DNA from: Plantibacter sp. ME-Dv--P-122b
Lineage (GTDB): Bacteria > Actinomycetota > Actinomycetes > Actinomycetales > Microbacteriaceae
Length of the DNA stretch: 64,000 bases
Direction of reading: 5' to 3'
Assembly (NCBI RefSeq): GCF_030209375.1
Contig: NZ_JARVSC010000001.1
Span: 658,874 to 722,873, forward strand
Positions within the stretch are counted from its first letter, which is position 1, and every line of letters begins with the position of its first letter. The notes below the pieces were generated by a model, which saw nothing but the letters and a program-made list of their open reading frames with translations, had not been told where the DNA came from and did no database searches. Of this stretch, positions 16,185 to 25,389 are shown piece by piece. Both the position numbers and the translations under genes were made by a program.

Positions 16185-17338
16185 TGCGAGCCGTCCACTT
16201 CGGCGCCGGCAACATCGGGCGCGGCTTCGTCGGCCTGCTCCTCCACGAGGGCGGCTACGAGGTCGTCTTCGCGGACGTCAACGCCGAGCTCATCGATGCG
16301 ATCGCCGCGGCCGACAGCTACACGGTGCACGAGGTGGGCGACGGCGCGAAGGACACGGTCGTCACCGGGTTCCGCGCGATCAACAGCGCCACCGACGAGG
16401 AGGCCCTCGTCCAGGAGATCGCCACCGCCGACGTGGTGACCACCGCCGTCGGGCCGACCATCCTGCGCTTCGTCGCTCCGGTCATCGCTCGGGGGATCGC
16501 CGCCCGTCCGGCCGGCGCCGCTCCGCTCGCCGTCATGGCCTGCGAGAACGCGATCAACGCCACCGACCTCCTCGCCACCGAGGTGCGCCAGGCGGTCGGC
16601 GACGAGGCCTGGGCATCGCTGTCGTCCCGGGCCGTGTTCGCGAACACGGCCGTGGACCGCATCGTCCCGGGCCAGCCCGCCGGACAGGGCATCGACGTGA
16701 CCGTCGAGACCTTCTACGAATGGGCGATCGAGACCCCGGCGTTCAACGGCTCGCTGCCGTCGATCCCCGGTGCCCACTTCGTCGAGGAGCTCGCGCCGTA
16801 CATCGAGCGGAAGCTCTTCACCGTGAACACCGGCCACGCATGCGTCGCCTACTTCGGCGCGCGTGCCGGTATCGGGACCATCGCCGAAGCGCTCGCCGAG
16901 CCGTCCATCGCCGCAGCCGTCGGCGCGGTACTGGAGGAGACCTCCGCGCTGCTCGTCGCCAAGCACGGACTCGACGTCGACGCGCAACGCGAGTACCGCG
17001 AGACGATCCTCCGTCGCTTCGCGAACGTGCACCTGCCCGACACCGTGGAGCGCGTCGGTCGGCAGCCGCTGCGCAAGCTCAGCCGGACCGAGCGGTTCAT
17101 CGGACCCGCTGCGGAGCTCGCCGAGCGCAGGATGGCCCACGACGCACTCGTGTCGGCCATCGGTGCCGCGCTCGACTTCGACGTCGCCGACGACGAGCAG
17201 AGTGTCCAGCTGCAGGCGAAGCTCCACGAGCTCGCACCGGGCACCTTCGTCGAGGAGGTCACCGGGCTCGCTCCCGAGCACCCGCTCGCTCCCGCGGTGC
17301 TCGCGCAGGTCGTCGCCCGACAGGCCTCGCTCGCGTAA
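16184..17338 (+). CDS. mtlD: Mannitol-1-phosphate 5-dehydrogenase
   Basis: A 384-residue NAD-dependent enzyme that oxidises imported mannitol-1-phosphate to fructose-6-phosphate. The N-terminal [13 protein letters not shown] is the dinucleotide-binding loop; [16 protein letters not shown] contains the conserved lysine region of polyol long-chain dehydrogenases. ATG 16184 gives the usual family N-terminus ([12 protein letters not shown]); a GTG one codon earlier is possible. Last gene of the mannitol operon, followed by a cluster of dispersed repeats. Confidence 0.95.
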   Translation: MRAVHFGAGNIGRGFVGLLLHEGGYEVVFADVNAELIDAIAAADSYTVHEVGDGAKDTVVTGFRAINSATDEEALVQEIATADVVTTAVGPTILRFVAPVIARGIAARPAGAAPLAVMACENAINATDLLATEVRQAVGDEAWASLSSRAVFANTAVDRIVPGQPAGQGIDVTVETFYEWAIETPAFNGSLPSIPGAHFVEELAPYIERKLFTVNTGHACVAYFGARAGIGTIAEALAEPSIAAAVGAVLEETSALLVAKHGLDVDAQREYRETILRRFANVHLPDTVERVGRQPLRKLSRTERFIGPAAELAERRMAHDALVSAIGAALDFDVADDEQSVQLQAKLHELAPGTFVEEVTGLAPEHPLAPAVLAQVVARQASLA

Positions 17339-17340
17339 CG

Positions 17341-17473
17341 CCCTTCGACAGGCTCAGGGACCGGACTCCTCCGGACCCTGAGCCTGTCGCCGTTTCCGAA
17401 GCCTGTTCCGGTCCCTGAGCCAGCCTCCGGTCCCTGGCCGCCCCTCATTCCGGTCCCTGAGCCTGTCGAAGGG
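17341..17473. repeat. Cluster of dispersed TTCGACAGGCTCAGGGACC repeats
   Basis: The gap between mtlD and the FAD oxidase holds several copies of one motif. A direct copy begins at 17344. Inverted copies lie at about 17373-17390 and 17451-17470, the latter continuing as CGAAGGG to 17473. Truncated copies (GGTCCCTGAGCC, GGTCCCTGG) are at 17410-17421 and 17429-17438. The copies form several nested hairpins between two convergent genes. Variants occur at 9594-9617 and 45915-45940. Related intergenic repeats are, to my knowledge, common in Microbacteriaceae. Confidence 0.7.
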
Positions 17474-17475
17474 CC

Positions 17476-18837
17476 TCAGAACATCTTGCCGGGGTTGAGG
17501 AGGTTCTCGGGGTCGAAGAGCCGCTTGATCCCGTGCTGGAGCGCGAGCTGATCCTCGCCGAGCTCGTCGCCGAGCCACCGCTTCTTGAGCAGGCCGATGC
17601 CGTGCTCGCCGGTGAGGGTGCCGCCGAGGCGCAGCGCGGTGGTGAAGAGGTCGTCGGCGGCCTGCCAGATGAGGTCGGGTACCTCGACACCCTCGAAGAC
17701 GAAGTTCGGGTGGAGGTTGCCGTCGCCCGCGTGCGCGACCGTGGGGATGGAGATGCCGTACCGGCGCTCGATCTCGCCGATCGCCGTGAACATCGCCGCC
17801 AACTGGCTGCGGGGGACCGACACGTCTTCGATGAGCGGGGTGCCGAACTGCTCGAGCGAGGGATGCAGGGCGCGGCGGACGGCCAACAGATGCTCACCCG
17901 TCGCGTGGTCGGTGGACATCTCGGCACGCCCGCCACCGGCGTGGAGCACCTCGAGGATCGCGGCGGCCTCCGCCTCGGCGTTCGGGCCGTCGGTCTGGAT
18001 CACGACGTGCGCCTCGCCGCTCGTCGGGGTCGGCAGCTGCAGGTAGCGGTGCACGGCGACGAGCGCGACGGGGTCGAGCAGTTCCATGATCGACGGCTGG
18101 ACACCGGATGCGGTGACGGCGGCGGTGGCCTCTGCTGCCGAGACCACGCTCGGGAAGTACCCGGCGATGGTCGCGACGGTGCCCGGCGTCACGCGCCGGA
18201 TGCGGACGGTCGCCTCGACGATGACGCCGAGGACGCCCTCGGAGCCGACCATGAGACTCGTGAGGTCGAGGCCGGTGACCCCCTTCACGCTCCGGTGCCC
18301 GACGCTGATGAGCCGTCCGTCGGCCAGGACGACCTTGAGCGCGAGCACGGCGTCGCGCGTCACGCCGTACTTGGCGCAGAGCAGGCCGCCGGCACCGGTC
18401 GCGATGTTCCCACCGACGGTCGAGATCGCGCGGCTCGCCGGGTCGGGCGCGAACCAGAGCCCCCTGGCGAGCAGGAGGTCGTTGAAGGCGCCGTTGATGA
18501 GGCCCGGTTCTACCACCGCGAGGAGGTCGGGTTCGTTGATCTCCAGCACGCGTTGCATCTGGAGCGTCGACAGGACGATCTCACCCGCGCCGCCGAGCGC
18601 GCCGCCCGCCAGTCCGGTACCGGCGCCGCGCGTCACGACCGGCGTTCCGGTCGCCGTGGCGATCCGCATGACCGTCTGGACGTCTTCGATGGAACGCGCG
18701 GCGACGACGGCGATGGGTGGGGCGTCGGACACGTGACCGGACTTGTCGGACCGCGCGTCCGCGAGGACGGCGTCCGTCGTCGAGACCGCGTCGCCGAGGG
18801 CGTCACGGAGGGCGTCGAGGACGGTCTGCGTCGTCAT
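17476..18837 (-). CDS. FAD-linked oxidase (glycolate oxidase/D-lactate dehydrogenase type)
   Basis: A 453-residue flavoprotein of the GlcD family. The N-terminal FAD-binding part contains VVTRGAGTGLAGGALG and the stretch STVGGNIATGAGG; the C-terminal cap includes VAHAGDGNLHPN and GEHGIGLLKK, which line the active site. It probably oxidises D-lactate, glycolate or a related 2-hydroxy acid. ATG 18837 overlaps nagA by 4 bases (ATGA), so it is co-transcribed after nagA. A longer in-frame opening to 20019 is only antisense noise over nagA. The substrate is unknown; GlcE/GlcF partners are not nearby. Confidence 0.92.
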   Translation of the reverse strand: MTTQTVLDALRDALGDAVSTTDAVLADARSDKSGHVSDAPPIAVVAARSIEDVQTVMRIATATGTPVVTRGAGTGLAGGALGGAGEIVLSTLQMQRVLEINEPDLLAVVEPGLINGAFNDLLLARGLWFAPDPASRAISTVGGNIATGAGGLLCAKYGVTRDAVLALKVVLADGRLISVGHRSVKGVTGLDLTSLMVGSEGVLGVIVEATVRIRRVTPGTVATIAGYFPSVVSAAEATAAVTASGVQPSIMELLDPVALVAVHRYLQLPTPTSGEAHVVIQTDGPNAEAEAAAILEVLHAGGGRAEMSTDHATGEHLLAVRRALHPSLEQFGTPLIEDVSVPRSQLAAMFTAIGEIERRYGISIPTVAHAGDGNLHPNFVFEGVEVPDLIWQAADDLFTTALRLGGTLTGEHGIGLLKKRWLGDELGEDQLALQHGIKRLFDPENLLNPGKMF

Positions 18838-19988
18838 CGCGGCAGGGCTGATCCGTCGGCCCAGACCGCCTGGACGTTCCACTGGTGGTCGAGGAGGACG
18901 GCGTCCGCGGCGTATCCCGGAGCCAGTCGTCCGAAGCGGTCGGCGAGGCCGAGGACACGGGCGGGGGTGCTCGTGAGGGCACCGACAGCCGCGTCCGCCG
19001 CCACACCGCTCGCGACGGCGAGTCGGAGCGCCCGGTCGAGCGTCAGCGTGGAGCCGGCGATCGAGTCGCCTTCCACGAGGCGAGCGAGGCCGTCCGTCAC
19101 CTGCACCTCGAGCGCTCCCAGGAGGTAACGACCGTCCGATGACCCGGCTGCGGCCATCGCATCGGTGATGAGTGCGACGCGACCCGGCGCCTGCTCGAAG
19201 GCGAGCTTCGCGACGTCGGGGTGCACGTGTTCGCCGTCGAGGATGAGCTCGACCGTGATCCGCTCGTCGGCGAAGGAGGCGATGATCGGTCCGGGCGCGC
19301 GGTGGTGGATCCCGTTCATCGCGTTGAAGACGTGGGTGACGAGTCGGGCGCCGAGGTCGAACGCCGTCTTCGTCAGGGCCTCGTCGGCGTCGGTGTGACC
19401 CACCGCGACGATGACGCCGGCCTCGACGAGGACCTGGATCGCCTCGAGGGCGTTCGGCAGCTCGGGGGCGATCGTGATCTGCCGCAGCGTGCCGCGGCTC
19501 GCGTCGATGAGACGTTCGACGACCGCCGGGCTCGGGTCGATGAGCGCACCGGGGTCGTGCGCGCCCTTCTTGGCCGGTGAGAGGAACGGGCCTTCGAGAT
19601 GGGCTCCGAGGACCAGGGGATCCTCGGCGACGAGGTCGGCGATGCCCTCGAGGCTCGCGACGAGGGCGTCCACCGGGTTCGAGACGAGACTGATGAGCGT
19701 CCTCGTGGTCCCGTGTGCCCGGTGGACCGCGAGCGCGCGTCCGATGGCTTCGCGTCCGTCGTCGAAGGACGAACCGCCACCACCGTGGACGTGGAGGTCG
19801 ATGAACCCCGGCGTGAGGTGGCCGCCGTGTGCGTCGTGGACGGATGCGCCGTCGCCGACGGGGATGGACCGCCAGTCGTCGCCGGTGCCGGTGGAGCGGA
19901 TGACGCCGTCGACCGCGTGCAGCCAGAAGGCGTCCTGGTGGCCGTCGACGTCGACCTTGGTGGCGGAGTGGATCAGGAGCTCGGTCAT
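18834..19988 (-). CDS. nagA: N-acetylglucosamine-6-phosphate deacetylase
   Basis: A 384-residue amidohydrolase that removes acetate from GlcNAc-6-phosphate, feeding NagB. GFIDLHVHGGGG at 61-72 is the metal-binding motif, LGAHLEGPFLS carries the metal-binding glutamate, and VAVGHTDA and VTHVFNAMNG are conserved family blocks. ATG 19988 overlaps the upstream YrdB-like gene by 4 bases. It is physically separate from the kinase-nagB operon and has no copy of the 21-bp site seen there. Confidence 0.95.
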   Translation of the reverse strand: MTELLIHSATKVDVDGHQDAFWLHAVDGVIRSTGTGDDWRSIPVGDGASVHDAHGGHLTPGFIDLHVHGGGGSSFDDGREAIGRALAVHRAHGTTRTLISLVSNPVDALVASLEGIADLVAEDPLVLGAHLEGPFLSPAKKGAHDPGALIDPSPAVVERLIDASRGTLRQITIAPELPNALEAIQVLVEAGVIVAVGHTDADEALTKTAFDLGARLVTHVFNAMNGIHHRAPGPIIASFADERITVELILDGEHVHPDVAKLAFEQAPGRVALITDAMAAAGSSDGRYLLGALEVQVTDGLARLVEGDSIAGSTLTLDRALRLAVASGVAADAAVGALTSTPARVLGLADRFGRLAPGYAADAVLLDHQWNVQAVWADGSALPR

Positions 19989-20344
19989 GCGAGCTGCTTC
20001 CGGCCGCGGACGACACCACTGGCGACGGCGACCACGGCGAAGACGGCCGCGATGACCGGCTGCCCGAGGTGCAACCAGGCGAGCGCCGCCGCCGCGAAGA
20101 TCAGGAGCTCCACGACCGCCTGGCCGTAGACGTCGATGCGGATCACGGCGCGCGGCGAGAGGAACAGCGCCCAGAGGATGATGGCCACGACCGGGGCGGC
20201 GATCCCGACGACCACGTTCAGCGGGAACGGCCACACCGCGACGCCCCAGAAGCCGAGCGAGAAGAAGGCGAAGAGTTCGAGGAAGAACCGCAGGATCTCG
20301 TTGGGGCCGATCTTCACGTCGGCGGGAGTTCGTTCAGACACCAC
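19985..20344 (-). CDS. YrdB/DUF2568-like small membrane protein
   Basis: A 119-residue protein with about four hydrophobic segments: ILRFFLELFAFFSLGFWG, PLNVVVGIAAPVVAIILWALF, VVELLIFAAAALAWL and VIAAVFAVVAVASGVV. The pattern, including PRAVIRIDVYGQAVVE, fits the DUF2568 (YrdB) family, whose function is unknown. The start is one of two adjacent GTG codons at 20344/20341. It overlaps nagA by 4 bases and probably leads this operon. Confidence 0.8.
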   Translation of the reverse strand: MVSERTPADVKIGPNEILRFFLELFAFFSLGFWGVAVWPFPLNVVVGIAAPVVAIILWALFLSPRAVIRIDVYGQAVVELLIFAAAALAWLHLGQPVIAAVFAVVAVASGVVRGRKQLA

Positions 20345-20381
20345 ACGATTCTACGGCGCGTGGCCGCGAGCCCGCTCCGGG

Positions 20382-21278
20382 TCAGCGGAAGATGATCGTG
20401 CGCGCACCGTCGAGGAGGACGCGGTCCTCGGCGAACCACTTCACCGCCTGGGTGAGGGTGCGGCTCTCCTCGTCCTGACCGATGGCGACGAGCTCCGCGG
20501 GGGAGCGGGAGTGGTCCACGCGGACGACGTTCTGCTCGATGATCGGTCCCTCGTCGAGGTCGCTCGTCACGAAGTGGGCCGTCGCACCGATGAGCTTGAC
20601 GCCGCGCGCATGCGCCTGCTTGTACGGGTTCGCGCCCTTGAAACCGGGCAGGAAGGAGTGGTGGATGTTGATGGCGCGACCGGCGAGGCGCTCGCAGAGC
20701 TCGGGGGAGAGGATCTGCATGTACCTGGCGAGGACGACGAGCTCGATGTCGTGCTCCTCGACGGCCTCGACGACCCTGGCCTCGAACGCCGCCTTCGATG
20801 CGGCGTCCGTCACGGGCAGCGCCTCGAAGGGCACGCCGTAGAAGGAGGCGAGATCGCGGAGCGAACCGTGGTTGCTGAGCACGAGGGGGATCTCGACCGG
20901 GAGCTGGCCGGCCCGCTGGCGGAAGAGGAGGTCGTTGACGCAGTGTGCCGCCGTCGAAGCCAGGACGAGCGTCCGGAGCGGACGACCGACGACGTCGAGC
21001 CGCCACTGGAGGGCGTATCGCTCGACGACGGGTGCGATGGCCGCCTCGAACCGATCGCGCGAGACCGCCGCCTCGACCTGGAGCCGCATGAAGAACCGTC
21101 CGGTGTCATCGCTCGAGAACTGCTGGCTCTCGGTGATGTTGCCGTCGGCCTCGACGATCGCACCGCTGATCGCGTGCACGATACCGGGCCGGTCCTCGCA
21201 GATGATCGAGAGCACCCAGTGGACGGAGCGCTCGTGCGTGGTCGATGGCACAGCGGAGGGATCGGTCGAGTTCGTCAC
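20382..21278 (-). CDS. purU: Formyltetrahydrofolate deformylase
   Basis: A 298-residue enzyme that hydrolyses 10-formyl-tetrahydrofolate to tetrahydrofolate and formate, balancing one-carbon pools. An ACT regulatory domain occupies about residues 18-100 (SIICEDRPGIVHAISG); the formyltransferase domain follows, with NIHHSFLPGFKGANPY and GATAHFVTSDLDEGPIIEQ containing the catalytic Asn, His and Asp. It stands alone 37 bases upstream of the YrdB-like gene. The glyA-folD pair in this window works on the same cofactor pool. Confidence 0.95.
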   Translation of the reverse strand: MTNSTDPSAVPSTTHERSVHWVLSIICEDRPGIVHAISGAIVEADGNITESQQFSSDDTGRFFMRLQVEAAVSRDRFEAAIAPVVERYALQWRLDVVGRPLRTLVLASTAAHCVNDLLFRQRAGQLPVEIPLVLSNHGSLRDLASFYGVPFEALPVTDAASKAAFEARVVEAVEEHDIELVVLARYMQILSPELCERLAGRAINIHHSFLPGFKGANPYKQAHARGVKLIGATAHFVTSDLDEGPIIEQNVVRVDHSRSPAELVAIGQDEESRTLTQAVKWFAEDRVLLDGARTIIFR

Positions 21279-21305
21279 CGACTCAGGTTACCGGGACCCG
21301 GCGGT

Positions 21306-21698
21306 TCAAGCCGCAGGGACGGACCGCTCGTCGACGAGGTCGGCGTGGGACGACTGCCGCAGGTACGACCGCACCGTCTCGCGGCTCTGCCGCAGGCAGT
21401 CGATGCGGGCGTCGATCGAGGCGATCTGCGCGTGGAGCGACTCGGCCGTCGCGCGGGAGCAGTCGGGCACGGCACGCGAGGTGCGTGCGTCGTCGAGATC
21501 GAGGACCACGCGCACGAGACGGGTCGTGAGCCCCGCGTCGAACAGGTTGTCGACCGTGACGACGTGGTCGATCGCGGACGGTTCGTACTCGTCGGGCGCG
21601 TGCGACGCGCGCACGGGCGCCAGGAGTCCCTCCTCCTCGTAGGAGCGGAGCCGGGTGGCCGGGACACCCGTTCGTTCAGCGAGTTCTGCAATGCGCAT
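21306..21698 (-). CDS. MerR-family transcriptional regulator
   Basis: A 130-residue regulator. The N-terminal winged helix MRIAELAERTGVPATRLRSYEEEGLL is a standard MerR DNA-binding domain; a helical dimerisation region follows and there is no obvious effector domain or cysteine cluster. ATG 21698 was chosen because it begins the domain; an upstream in-frame extension to 21815 is unrelated. It is divergent from the MFS exporter at 21883, its likely target. Confidence 0.88.
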   Translation of the reverse strand: MRIAELAERTGVPATRLRSYEEEGLLAPVRASHAPDEYEPSAIDHVVTVDNLFDAGLTTRLVRVVLDLDDARTSRAVPDCSRATAESLHAQIASIDARIDCLRQSRETVRSYLRQSSHADLVDERSVPAA

Positions 21699-21882
21699 GA
21701 GCGGCCTCTCTGTCACCTTCACGTCAGCTGCAACGTCGGATCGAGCCCTCCGCATTCCCACCCTCGGGTAGACTCGTCCGCGGTCGCCGGATGTCGGTTG
21801 ACCCTGGGCGCGCACATCAGCGCGTAGACGAACTCGTCCGCCACGTCAGCCGACGAGTGAACGCCATCGTTGGAGCAATCCG

Positions 21883-23112
21883 ATGACCTCCTCTTCGCCC
21901 TCCTCGGCGCGCGCCGCCGAACCCGCCAAGTCCTCGTCGCCGCCGCCGTTCCCCTGGGTCGGCCTGATCGCGCTCGCGGCGGGCACCTTCCTCTCCGTCA
22001 CCGGCGAGATGATCCCGACCGGCCTGCTGCCGGAGATGAGCACCTCGCTCGGCGTGACCGAGTCGCAGATCGGGCTCCTCGTCAGTGTGTTCGCGTTCAC
22101 AGTGGTGCTGTCGAGCACGGCGCTCATCCACCTCACCAGGCGTGTCCCGCGACACGCGCTGCTCGTGGCCGTCATCGTCGTCCTCGGCGTCAGCACCGGT
22201 CTCGGCGCACTCGCCCCGAACTACGAGCTCCTCGTCGCCACCCGGGTGCTCGGCGGGCTCGCCCATGGTGTCTTCTGGGCGGTCGTCGGCGCGTACGCCG
22301 GTCACCTGGTCCCGAAGGAACAGCTCGCCCGTGCCGTGTCCGTGACGATCGCCGGTGGCACGCTCGCCTTCGTCCTCGGCGTCCCGCTCAGCACCGCGCT
22401 CGGGCACGCGCTCGGCTGGCGCCTCGCGTTCGGCGTCCTCGCCGCGGCCATGCTCCTCGGCGCCCTCGTCGTGTGGTGGAAGCTGCCGCCCGTCGGCCGG
22501 GAGGAGTCGCACGCGGCCGCCTCGGGTGCCACGGGTCGGGACCCGAGCATCGTCCCGGTCGCGATCGTCTGCATCGCGGTCGGCGTCATCATGGCGGGCC
22601 ACTACGCGTTCTACACCTACATCGCGCCGTTCCTCATCGGCGAGGTCGGTGTCCCGGCCGACCAGCTCAGCATCCTTCTCCTCGTCTACGGCGTCGCGGG
22701 CGCGATCGGCCTCATCCTCACCGGCAGCGTCTTCGCGAGGCGCGCGACCACGGGGCTGTTCGTCGCCCTGGCTGTGTCTGCAGCCATGGTGAGCGTCCTC
22801 GCCCTCTCGGCAGGGTTGCTTCCGGGCGCGCTCGTCGCGTTCTTCCTCTGGGGGACGGCCTTCGGCATGCTCCCGCCGCTCATGCAGACGCGCCTCCTGC
22901 ACGCGGCGAGCCCGCGCATCCGCGACACCGCGAACGCGTTCTACACGACGGCGTTCAACACGGGAATCGGTGGCGGTTCGGCGCTCGGCGCGTTGCTCCT
23001 CGCCGAGATCGGTCTCGGCGTGCTCCCGTGGGTGTACGTGTGCCTGGCCGTGGTCGCGACCTCGCTCCTCGCGGCGGACGTGCTGCGCACCCGTCGGCGC
23101 GAGTCCGTCTGA
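21883..23112 (+). CDS. MFS transporter, DHA1 (AraJ/sugar-efflux-like)
   Basis: A 409-residue protein with about 12 membrane spans. Signature pieces include VTGEMIPTGLLPEMSTSLGV at the end of helix 1, FTVVLSSTALIHLTRRVPRHAL (the loop 2-3 region) and VLGGLAHGVFWAVVGAY. This pattern is typical of the sugar/arabinose efflux and chloramphenicol exporter branch. Substrate unknown. It faces a MerR regulator, consistent with inducible export. An overlapping frame on the same strand (21870-23141) is a shadow. Confidence 0.9.
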   Translation: MTSSSPSSARAAEPAKSSSPPPFPWVGLIALAAGTFLSVTGEMIPTGLLPEMSTSLGVTESQIGLLVSVFAFTVVLSSTALIHLTRRVPRHALLVAVIVVLGVSTGLGALAPNYELLVATRVLGGLAHGVFWAVVGAYAGHLVPKEQLARAVSVTIAGGTLAFVLGVPLSTALGHALGWRLAFGVLAAAMLLGALVVWWKLPPVGREESHAAASGATGRDPSIVPVAIVCIAVGVIMAGHYAFYTYIAPFLIGEVGVPADQLSILLLVYGVAGAIGLILTGSVFARRATTGLFVALAVSAAMVSVLALSAGLLPGALVAFFLWGTAFGMLPPLMQTRLLHAASPRIRDTANAFYTTAFNTGIGGGSALGALLLAEIGLGVLPWVYVCLAVVATSLLAADVLRTRRRESV

Positions 23113-23151
23113 TCGAGCCCGACCCCGTACGGTCGCGCTGACCGGGCGCGC

Positions 23152-25389
23152 TCACGGTGCCGCGGGTGCGTCCGTCGTCGGCACCGGTGAGGTGTCTGCA
23201 CCATCGGTCGGCGCGATGACGTCGGGTGCGGTCTCCACCGGCGTCTCCGTCGCGGGTTCCGGCTCGGTCGGACTCGGCGCGTCCGTCTCCGGCGCGGGGT
23301 CCGCTTCGGTCGGGGCCTGCTCGTCGATGGGGTCGACGACGTCTTGAACCGGGACCGGAGCGGGAACCGCGTCCGGTGCGGTGTCCGGAATCGCGTCGGG
23401 GAGCGGCACCGCCACCGCATCGGCGGCGGCCTCGGTGCTCAGGAGCCCGGTGAGCGAGAGGTACTCGACGGAGGTCGTCGGCCCCATGCGAGACGGGTCG
23501 GACGGGTCGACGCTCCAGACGCTGAGCTCGTGGAACCCGATGGCCACGGCGGCGGGGGTGAGCGTCGCTCGACCACTGGCGTCGAGCGCGATGCGCTGCT
23601 CGTCGCCACCGTCGAGGGTGTATCCCACCGCGCCGCTCGAAGCACCGACGACCACGATCGGAGCGTCCGGCTCGAGGACCTGGAACGACAGGATCGTCTC
23701 GAATCCGGAGATCGAGGGTCCGTTGATCGTCATATCGGCGGGTTCCGCGGACACGGTGACCTGGTCACCGATGGTCTGGCGCACGGTCAGGGCGAAGGTC
23801 CCGGTCCGGTCGAGGACGACCGGTCCTGTCGACCAGGTACCGGGCACAGGAGCAGCGGCGACCGATGACCGCTGCACGCCCCCCGCCACGACCGTCGAAG
23901 CGACGACCACGTCGCCGTCGAGGATGTCGATGGTGGCTCCGGCCGCTCCGGTGCCACTGAATGTGGGCCACAGGTACCCGCCGCCGGAGTCGGCGACCAT
24001 GGTCGCCGCCGGGAAGTCCTCGGGGTCCGTCGGATCGACGGGGTCCACCGGGTCGACGGGATCGACCGGGGAAACGACGATCGGTGCCGTCGGTGACGGG
24101 GCCTGCGGGTCGGCGGCCGGAGGCGGCGTGGCGCCCTGGACGGGTGTCGGCCGCGGAGTGGGCACCGGTCCCGAGGGTGTCGGGGTCGTCGGCGCGGACG
24201 GCGACGTCGTCGGACCCGTGGTCGGAGTCGCGCCCGGAGTCGGCACCGCGATCGGCTCGCTGGTCTCGCCGGCGGAGACGGAGTTCGCCGAGTCGGCTCC
24301 GGGCGGGAACACCACCGGCCCGAGCACGAGCGCTGCGGCGGTCACCGCCGCGACGACACCGACGCCGACCGCGGCGATGATCCCGCCGGAGAGACCCGCC
24401 GTCGCAGCACCCACGACGCCCGCACCCGACGCGACGCCGGCAGCCGACGCCGCACCACTGGAACCGGCTGCACCGGAAGCCGCTGCTCCGCCGCCGGCCG
24501 CCACCGAGGTGCTCAGGTGCGCCGTCAGAGCGACCCCACCGGTGACGCCGGCCGGCATCGCGGCGACCGCGGTCGTCGACGCGCCGTTCGTCTGCAACCA
24601 CGCGGTGTAGCCGGCCGCACCGGCGGCGCCTGCGACGAGGGGGAGGAGGACGAGCGCCATGCGCGAGCCGACCTCCTTCGCCTCAGCGGCCACGATGGTG
24701 CACCGCTGACAGCCGTCCAGGTGCGTCTCGACCTTGGCCGTGTCCCGGGCGGACAGGTTCCCCCGCGCGTATGAGCCGAGCCTGCTGATCGTGAAGGCGT
24801 GCTCCGAGTCGTCGTCGACGGCCTGCAGGTGCGCCTGGATCCACGCTTCGCGCAGGCCCTCGCGTGCTCGGTAGGCGAGCGCGGCCACCGAGTTGGCCTT
24901 CATCCCGAGGAGCGGCGCGACCTCCGCAGGCGTCATCGCCTCGATCTCCGTGTACCAGAGCACCTCCTGCCACCGGGTCGGCAGGCTTCGGAACGCTCGG
25001 GCACTCAGGCTGCGGTCGAGGGCCTCGATCGAGGACGCCTCGTTCGTGTCCGGGTCCTCGAAGGAGTCCAGGGTGTCGAGTGAGGTCTCCCGACGCGACC
25101 GGCCCCATGCGGCCGCCGTGTTCCGGATGGTGGTGAACAGGTACGGGCGGAAGGCGCCGGTGGGTCCCTTCCCACGGCGGACCGCCTGATAGATGCGGGC
25201 GAAGGATTCCGAGACGAGGTCGTCGGGATCGAGGCTCGAGGTGACGGACCGAGCGACGGTCCGTCCGGCGTTCGAGTGCCGTCGCCACAGCTCCGCGTAG
25301 GCGTCCTGCGAGCCCGTGCGGGTGTGCTCGATGAGCTCGGCATCCGATCGCTCGGCGAGCGATGAAGCCGGGGATGTGTCCAGGCTCAT
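23152..25389 (-). CDS. ECF sigma factor fused to zinc-finger anti-sigma, membrane and Ig-like domains
   Basis: A 745-residue protein, far longer than a normal ECF sigma (about 180-200). Residues 14-95 form sigma region 2 (DAYAELWRRHSNAGR, FRPYLFTTIRN) and 130-185 region 4 (LPTRWQEVLWYTEIEAMTPAEV, then VAALAYRAREGLREAW). A zinc-finger anti-sigma motif follows with H197, H223, C227 and C230 (HLDGCQRC). Hydrophobic spans lie near 245-262 and in an Ala/Gly-rich stretch at 314-361. Next come a Thr/Pro-rich linker, a PVDPVDPVD repeat (441-458), Ig-like segments and a Pro/Glu-rich tail. ATG 25389 follows ACGGAGG. Probably a membrane-tethered sigma factor released by a signal; topology and ligand are unknown. 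Confidence 0.88.
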   Translation of the reverse strand: MSLDTSPASSLAERSDAELIEHTRTGSQDAYAELWRRHSNAGRTVARSVTSSLDPDDLVSESFARIYQAVRRGKGPTGAFRPYLFTTIRNTAAAWGRSRRETSLDTLDSFEDPDTNEASSIEALDRSLSARAFRSLPTRWQEVLWYTEIEAMTPAEVAPLLGMKANSVAALAYRAREGLREAWIQAHLQAVDDDSEHAFTISRLGSYARGNLSARDTAKVETHLDGCQRCTIVAAEAKEVGSRMALVLLPLVAGAAGAAGYTAWLQTNGASTTAVAAMPAGVTGGVALTAHLSTSVAAGGGAAASGAAGSSGAASAAGVASGAGVVGAATAGLSGGIIAAVGVGVVAAVTAAALVLGPVVFPPGADSANSVSAGETSEPIAVPTPGATPTTGPTTSPSAPTTPTPSGPVPTPRPTPVQGATPPPAADPQAPSPTAPIVVSPVDPVDPVDPVDPTDPEDFPAATMVADSGGGYLWPTFSGTGAAGATIDILDGDVVVASTVVAGGVQRSSVAAAPVPGTWSTGPVVLDRTGTFALTVRQTIGDQVTVSAEPADMTINGPSISGFETILSFQVLEPDAPIVVVGASSGAVGYTLDGGDEQRIALDASGRATLTPAAVAIGFHELSVWSVDPSDPSRMGPTTSVEYLSLTGLLSTEAAADAVAVPLPDAIPDTAPDAVPAPVPVQDVVDPIDEQAPTEADPAPETDAPSPTEPEPATETPVETAPDVIAPTDGADTSPVPTTDAPAAP
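24016..24069 (-). repeat. In-frame DPV tandem repeat in the sigma fusion gene
   Basis: Tandem Pro-Val-Asp codons encode PVDPVDPVDPVDPTDPED (residues 441-458), a rigid hydrophilic spacer between the Thr/Pro-rich linker and the Ig-like part. The DNA repeat could vary in length by slippage. Confidence 0.8.

Noticed and set aside
17476..20019. 847-residue minus-strand frame suggesting a fusion protein
   Set aside because: The N-terminal half is out-of-frame reading of nagA; the real FAD oxidase starts at 18837 with an ATGA overlap.
24016..24069. Tandem short repeats resembling a CRISPR or VNTR array
   Set aside because: The repeats are in frame and encode PVD units of the sigma fusion; there are no spacers and no cas genes.
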